Source: Aquimarina intermedia
Lineage (GTDB): Bacteria; Bacteroidota; Bacteroidia; Flavobacteriales; Flavobacteriaceae
Length of the DNA stretch: 64,000 nucleotides
Assembly: GCF_008124785.1 (NCBI RefSeq)
Contig: NZ_VNHU01000011.1
Location: 1-64,000, forward strand
Reading direction: 5' to 3'
In this document: one piece after another, positions 62,249-64,000 of the stretch
Position numbering within the stretch: position 1 is the first letter of the stretch
How the letters are laid out: the number at the start of each line of letters is the position of its first letter
Made by a program: the position numbers and the translations under genes
The notes under the pieces: model-generated
Told to the model about the DNA's origin: nothing
The model's input: only the letters and a program-made list of their open reading frames with translations
Databases searched by the model: none

Positions 62249-63412
62249 TTACTTAGCTGCAAATAATTTCACATCATCTTCACTGATTTCCTTGCCTCCC
62301 AGTATGATCAATCGTTCTACCACATTACGCAATTCCCGAATATTACCTGTCCAATCATATTGCTGTAATTGCTTGATCGCTTTAGGAGAAAAGGTTTTTA
62401 ATGACATACCTTGCTGCTCAGCAATCTTTTTCGCAAAATATGCTACCAATAACGGGATATCTTCTCTGCGATCATTAAGCGCCGGAACTTTAATTAAAAT
62501 TACTGCCAAACGATGGTATAAATCTTCTCTGAATTTATTGTTTTCTATCTCTTTTTTGAGATCCTTGTTTGTCGCAGCTATAATTCTAACATCTACTTTA
62601 ATATCCTTATCGCTCCCAACTCGCTGAATTTTATTCTCTTGTAACGCACGTAAAACCTTAGCTTGAGCTGACAAACTCATATCCCCGATTTCATCAAGGA
62701 AAATAGTACCTCCGTTGGCGGCTTCAAATTTTCCGGCGCGATCCTTATTTGCCGAGGTAAAGGCGCCCTTTACATGTCCAAACAATTCGCTTTCTATCAA
62801 CTCCCCCGGTATGGCTGCACAATTCACCTCGATCATCGGACCTTTGACACGTTCACTTTTTTGATGAATCCAATGTGCAACTAATTCTTTACCTGTTCCA
62901 TTAGGTCCGGTGATTAGCACACGTGCGTCTGTCGCAGCTACTTTCTCAATGATATTTTTAATATTAGAAATGGCCTTAGAGTCTCCAATCATTTCATAAT
63001 TTTTGGACACTTTTTTCTTCAGCATTTTATTTTCAACTACGAGTTCTTTACGATCCAGTGCGTTACGTACGGTGTTAAGCAATCTATTGAGATCAGGGGG
63101 TTTAGAGATGTAATCAAAAGCTCCTAAACGCATGGTGTTTACAGCAGTATCCAAATCACCATGTCCCGAAATCATCACCATGGGAATCTCAGGTTTTATT
63201 TTCTTAACTGCTTCTAAAACCTCAACCCCATCCATTTTGGGCATTTTAATATCACACAGAACAAGATCAAAATCTTCGTTTTTAATCATTTCTACTCCAG
63301 CTAAACCATCGGCTGCTTCAAAAACCTGATAATTTTCGTTCTCTTCGGATAATATTTTGAGCAGGACACGTCTAATTGCGGACTCATCCTCTATTACTAA
63401 AATTCTTGCCAT
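62249..63412 (-). CDS. response regulator with sigma-54-type AAA+ domain, no HTH
   Basis: NtrC/AtoC-type protein of 387 residues. The receiver domain has acidic residues E8-D9, phospho-acceptor D54 ([13 protein letters not shown]) and K104. The AAA+ domain has Walker A GPNGTGKE (169-176), the sigma-54 contact loop as GAFTSA (216-221) instead of GAFTGA, Walker B GTIFLDE and the sensor region [12 protein letters not shown]. It ends at FAAK right after the AAA+ domain, so the Fis-type DNA-binding helix-turn-helix is missing. Its start overlaps the upstream barrel gene's stop (TAATG). Confidence 0.92.
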   Translation of the reverse strand: MARILVIEDESAIRRVLLKILSEENENYQVFEAADGLAGVEMIKNEDFDLVLCDIKMPKMDGVEVLEAVKKIKPEIPMVMISGHGDLDTAVNTMRLGAFDYISKPPDLNRLLNTVRNALDRKELVVENKMLKKKVSKNYEMIGDSKAISNIKNIIEKVAATDARVLITGPNGTGKELVAHWIHQKSERVKGPMIEVNCAAIPGELIESELFGHVKGAFTSANKDRAGKFEAANGGTIFLDEIGDMSLSAQAKVLRALQENKIQRVGSDKDIKVDVRIIAATNKDLKKEIENNKFREDLYHRLAVILIKVPALNDRREDIPLLVAYFAKKIAEQQGMSLKTFSPKAIKQLQQYDWTGNIRELRNVVERLIILGGKEISEDDVKLFAAK

Positions 63413-64000
63413 TATATTTTCAATTTGATTCCGCTACGAAGATAAAACGTATTTTCATCATTTATAGTAAGTACATTCTCCTGATCTCCATTACGGAAAC
63501 GGATCTCATTGCTTAAGGTGTATCCGCCATACGCATAAAAAAGAATGTGTTTTGTAAAAAAGTGTTCGTACCCAACGGCTCCGAGAATAGCTAACATCGA
63601 TACATTCTCTGCTACTTGAGCTACACCATCCTTATCAATAAAACTTCTATTGCGTTGAATATTCCCATAGAAACGATCTAAACTGGCAAATAATTGCACC
63701 GTGTTCTTTTCGTTTATAATATGTTTGATATTAGTTTTAGGAGTTCCTAAAGAATAGGACCAGTTTGGGTGAAACTTTTTATAATAGTTGATTATAGGCA
63801 ACGGAAAGTTTATACTTGACGGATAGGTAAATTGAAATCCTAGAATAAGACGAGAGGGTTGACTCACTCCCTCACCTTTTCTACTCCTGATAAAATAAGA
63901 GGATATGGTATATCTAAAATCATCAGCTTCTATCTGATTATTTTCTATATTTGAAGAAAGACGCGTACCAAATTTTGCTCCAAAACGCCAAGCTTTACTC
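63412..64000 (-). CDS. DUF6268-like outer-membrane barrel protein, 5' end outside window
   Basis: The frame stays open from the stop at 63412 to the right edge, beyond the GTG at 63867, and translates as barrel strands (WRFGAKFGTRLSS, FRYTISSYFIRSR). The gene therefore starts outside the window. At least 195 residues are visible. GFQFTYPSSINFPLPIINYY, NTVQLFASLDRFYGN and the final FYLRSGIKLKI fit outer-membrane beta-strands and the DUF6268 pattern. It is coupled to the following regulator gene (1-base overlap). Confidence 0.8.
   Translation of the reverse strand, partial: SKAWRFGAKFGTRLSSNIENNQIEADDFRYTISSYFIRSRKGEGVSQPSRLILGFQFTYPSSINFPLPIINYYKKFHPNWSYSLGTPKTNIKHIINEKNTVQLFASLDRFYGNIQRNRSFIDKDGVAQVAENVSMLAILGAVGYEHFFTKHILFYAYGGYTLSNEIRFRNGDQENVLTINDENTFYLRSGIKLKI

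Overview
The window reads as a chromosomal piece of a marine-type Flavobacteriaceae genome (phylum Bacteroidota). The supporting signs are A+T-rich DNA, promoters of the TTTG ... TAnnTTTG kind instead of E. coli boxes, the order rpmB-rpmG-DUF4295-ftsY-rimO, an STN-containing TonB receptor with FecI/FecR-type partners, the DUF2795-secA pair, and several families largely limited to Bacteroidota (DUF4295, DUF6261, DUF6268, DUF2911). I cannot fix the genus from sequence alone. No tRNA, rRNA, CRISPR array, integrase, transposase or phage gene was seen.

Layout. 0-5.5 kb: rimO, then an ECF sigma / FecR anti-sigma / TonB receptor operon facing a duplicated Asp-rich lipoprotein. 6.7-7.1 kb: two tiny hydrophobic ORFs and a terminator. 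7.3-13.5 kb: leftward housekeeping genes (ftsY, DUF4295, rpmG, rpmB, cinA, an Hpt protein, a FAH-family enzyme, a DnaQ-like exonuclease, a DtxR/MntR regulator). 13.6-18.4 kb: a Mn/Zn uptake operon (outer-membrane protein, TroA-like lipoprotein, ATPase, two permeases). Its promoter carries a DtxR-type palindrome between the -33 and -7 boxes, and both permeases end in winged-helix-like extensions. 18.4-26 kb: a 2-oxoacid dehydrogenase E2, recR, a small membrane protein coupled to a GNAT enzyme, a PduO-type cobalamin adenosyltransferase, DUF2795 and secA. 26-32 kb: two further ECF sigma modules, one with an M23-type protein and one with a 463-residue secreted protein. 32-38 kb: a FAD oxidoreductase, DUF2911, ohr, meaB and an RMD1-family protein. 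meaB together with the adenosyltransferase implies a B12-dependent methylmalonyl-CoA mutase elsewhere. 38-41.6 kb: a polyamine operon (arginine decarboxylase, agmatinase, a deoxyhypusine-synthase-like enzyme lacking the catalytic lysine, and an acidic small protein).

42-52.8 kb is the accessory part. A BCCT transporter is followed by seven leftward genes, mostly unknown, including a UvrD-type helicase and a DUF3644 HEPN-type protein bracketed by a 12-bp inverted repeat. The spacers there share related repeats. Next come five tandem 41-bp hairpin units upstream of a DUF6261 gene, then a 195-bp palindrome-rich tandem repeat. The array with DUF6261 and the bracketed HEPN cassette are the best candidates for something undescribed.

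52.9-64 kb: a class A penicillin-binding protein, PAP2 phosphatase, OmpA-like protein, MATE exporter, M28 peptidase, PPK2, and a sigma-54-activator-like response regulator that lacks a DNA-binding domain. The last is transcribed between two outer-membrane beta-barrel genes, one of which runs off the right edge of the window.
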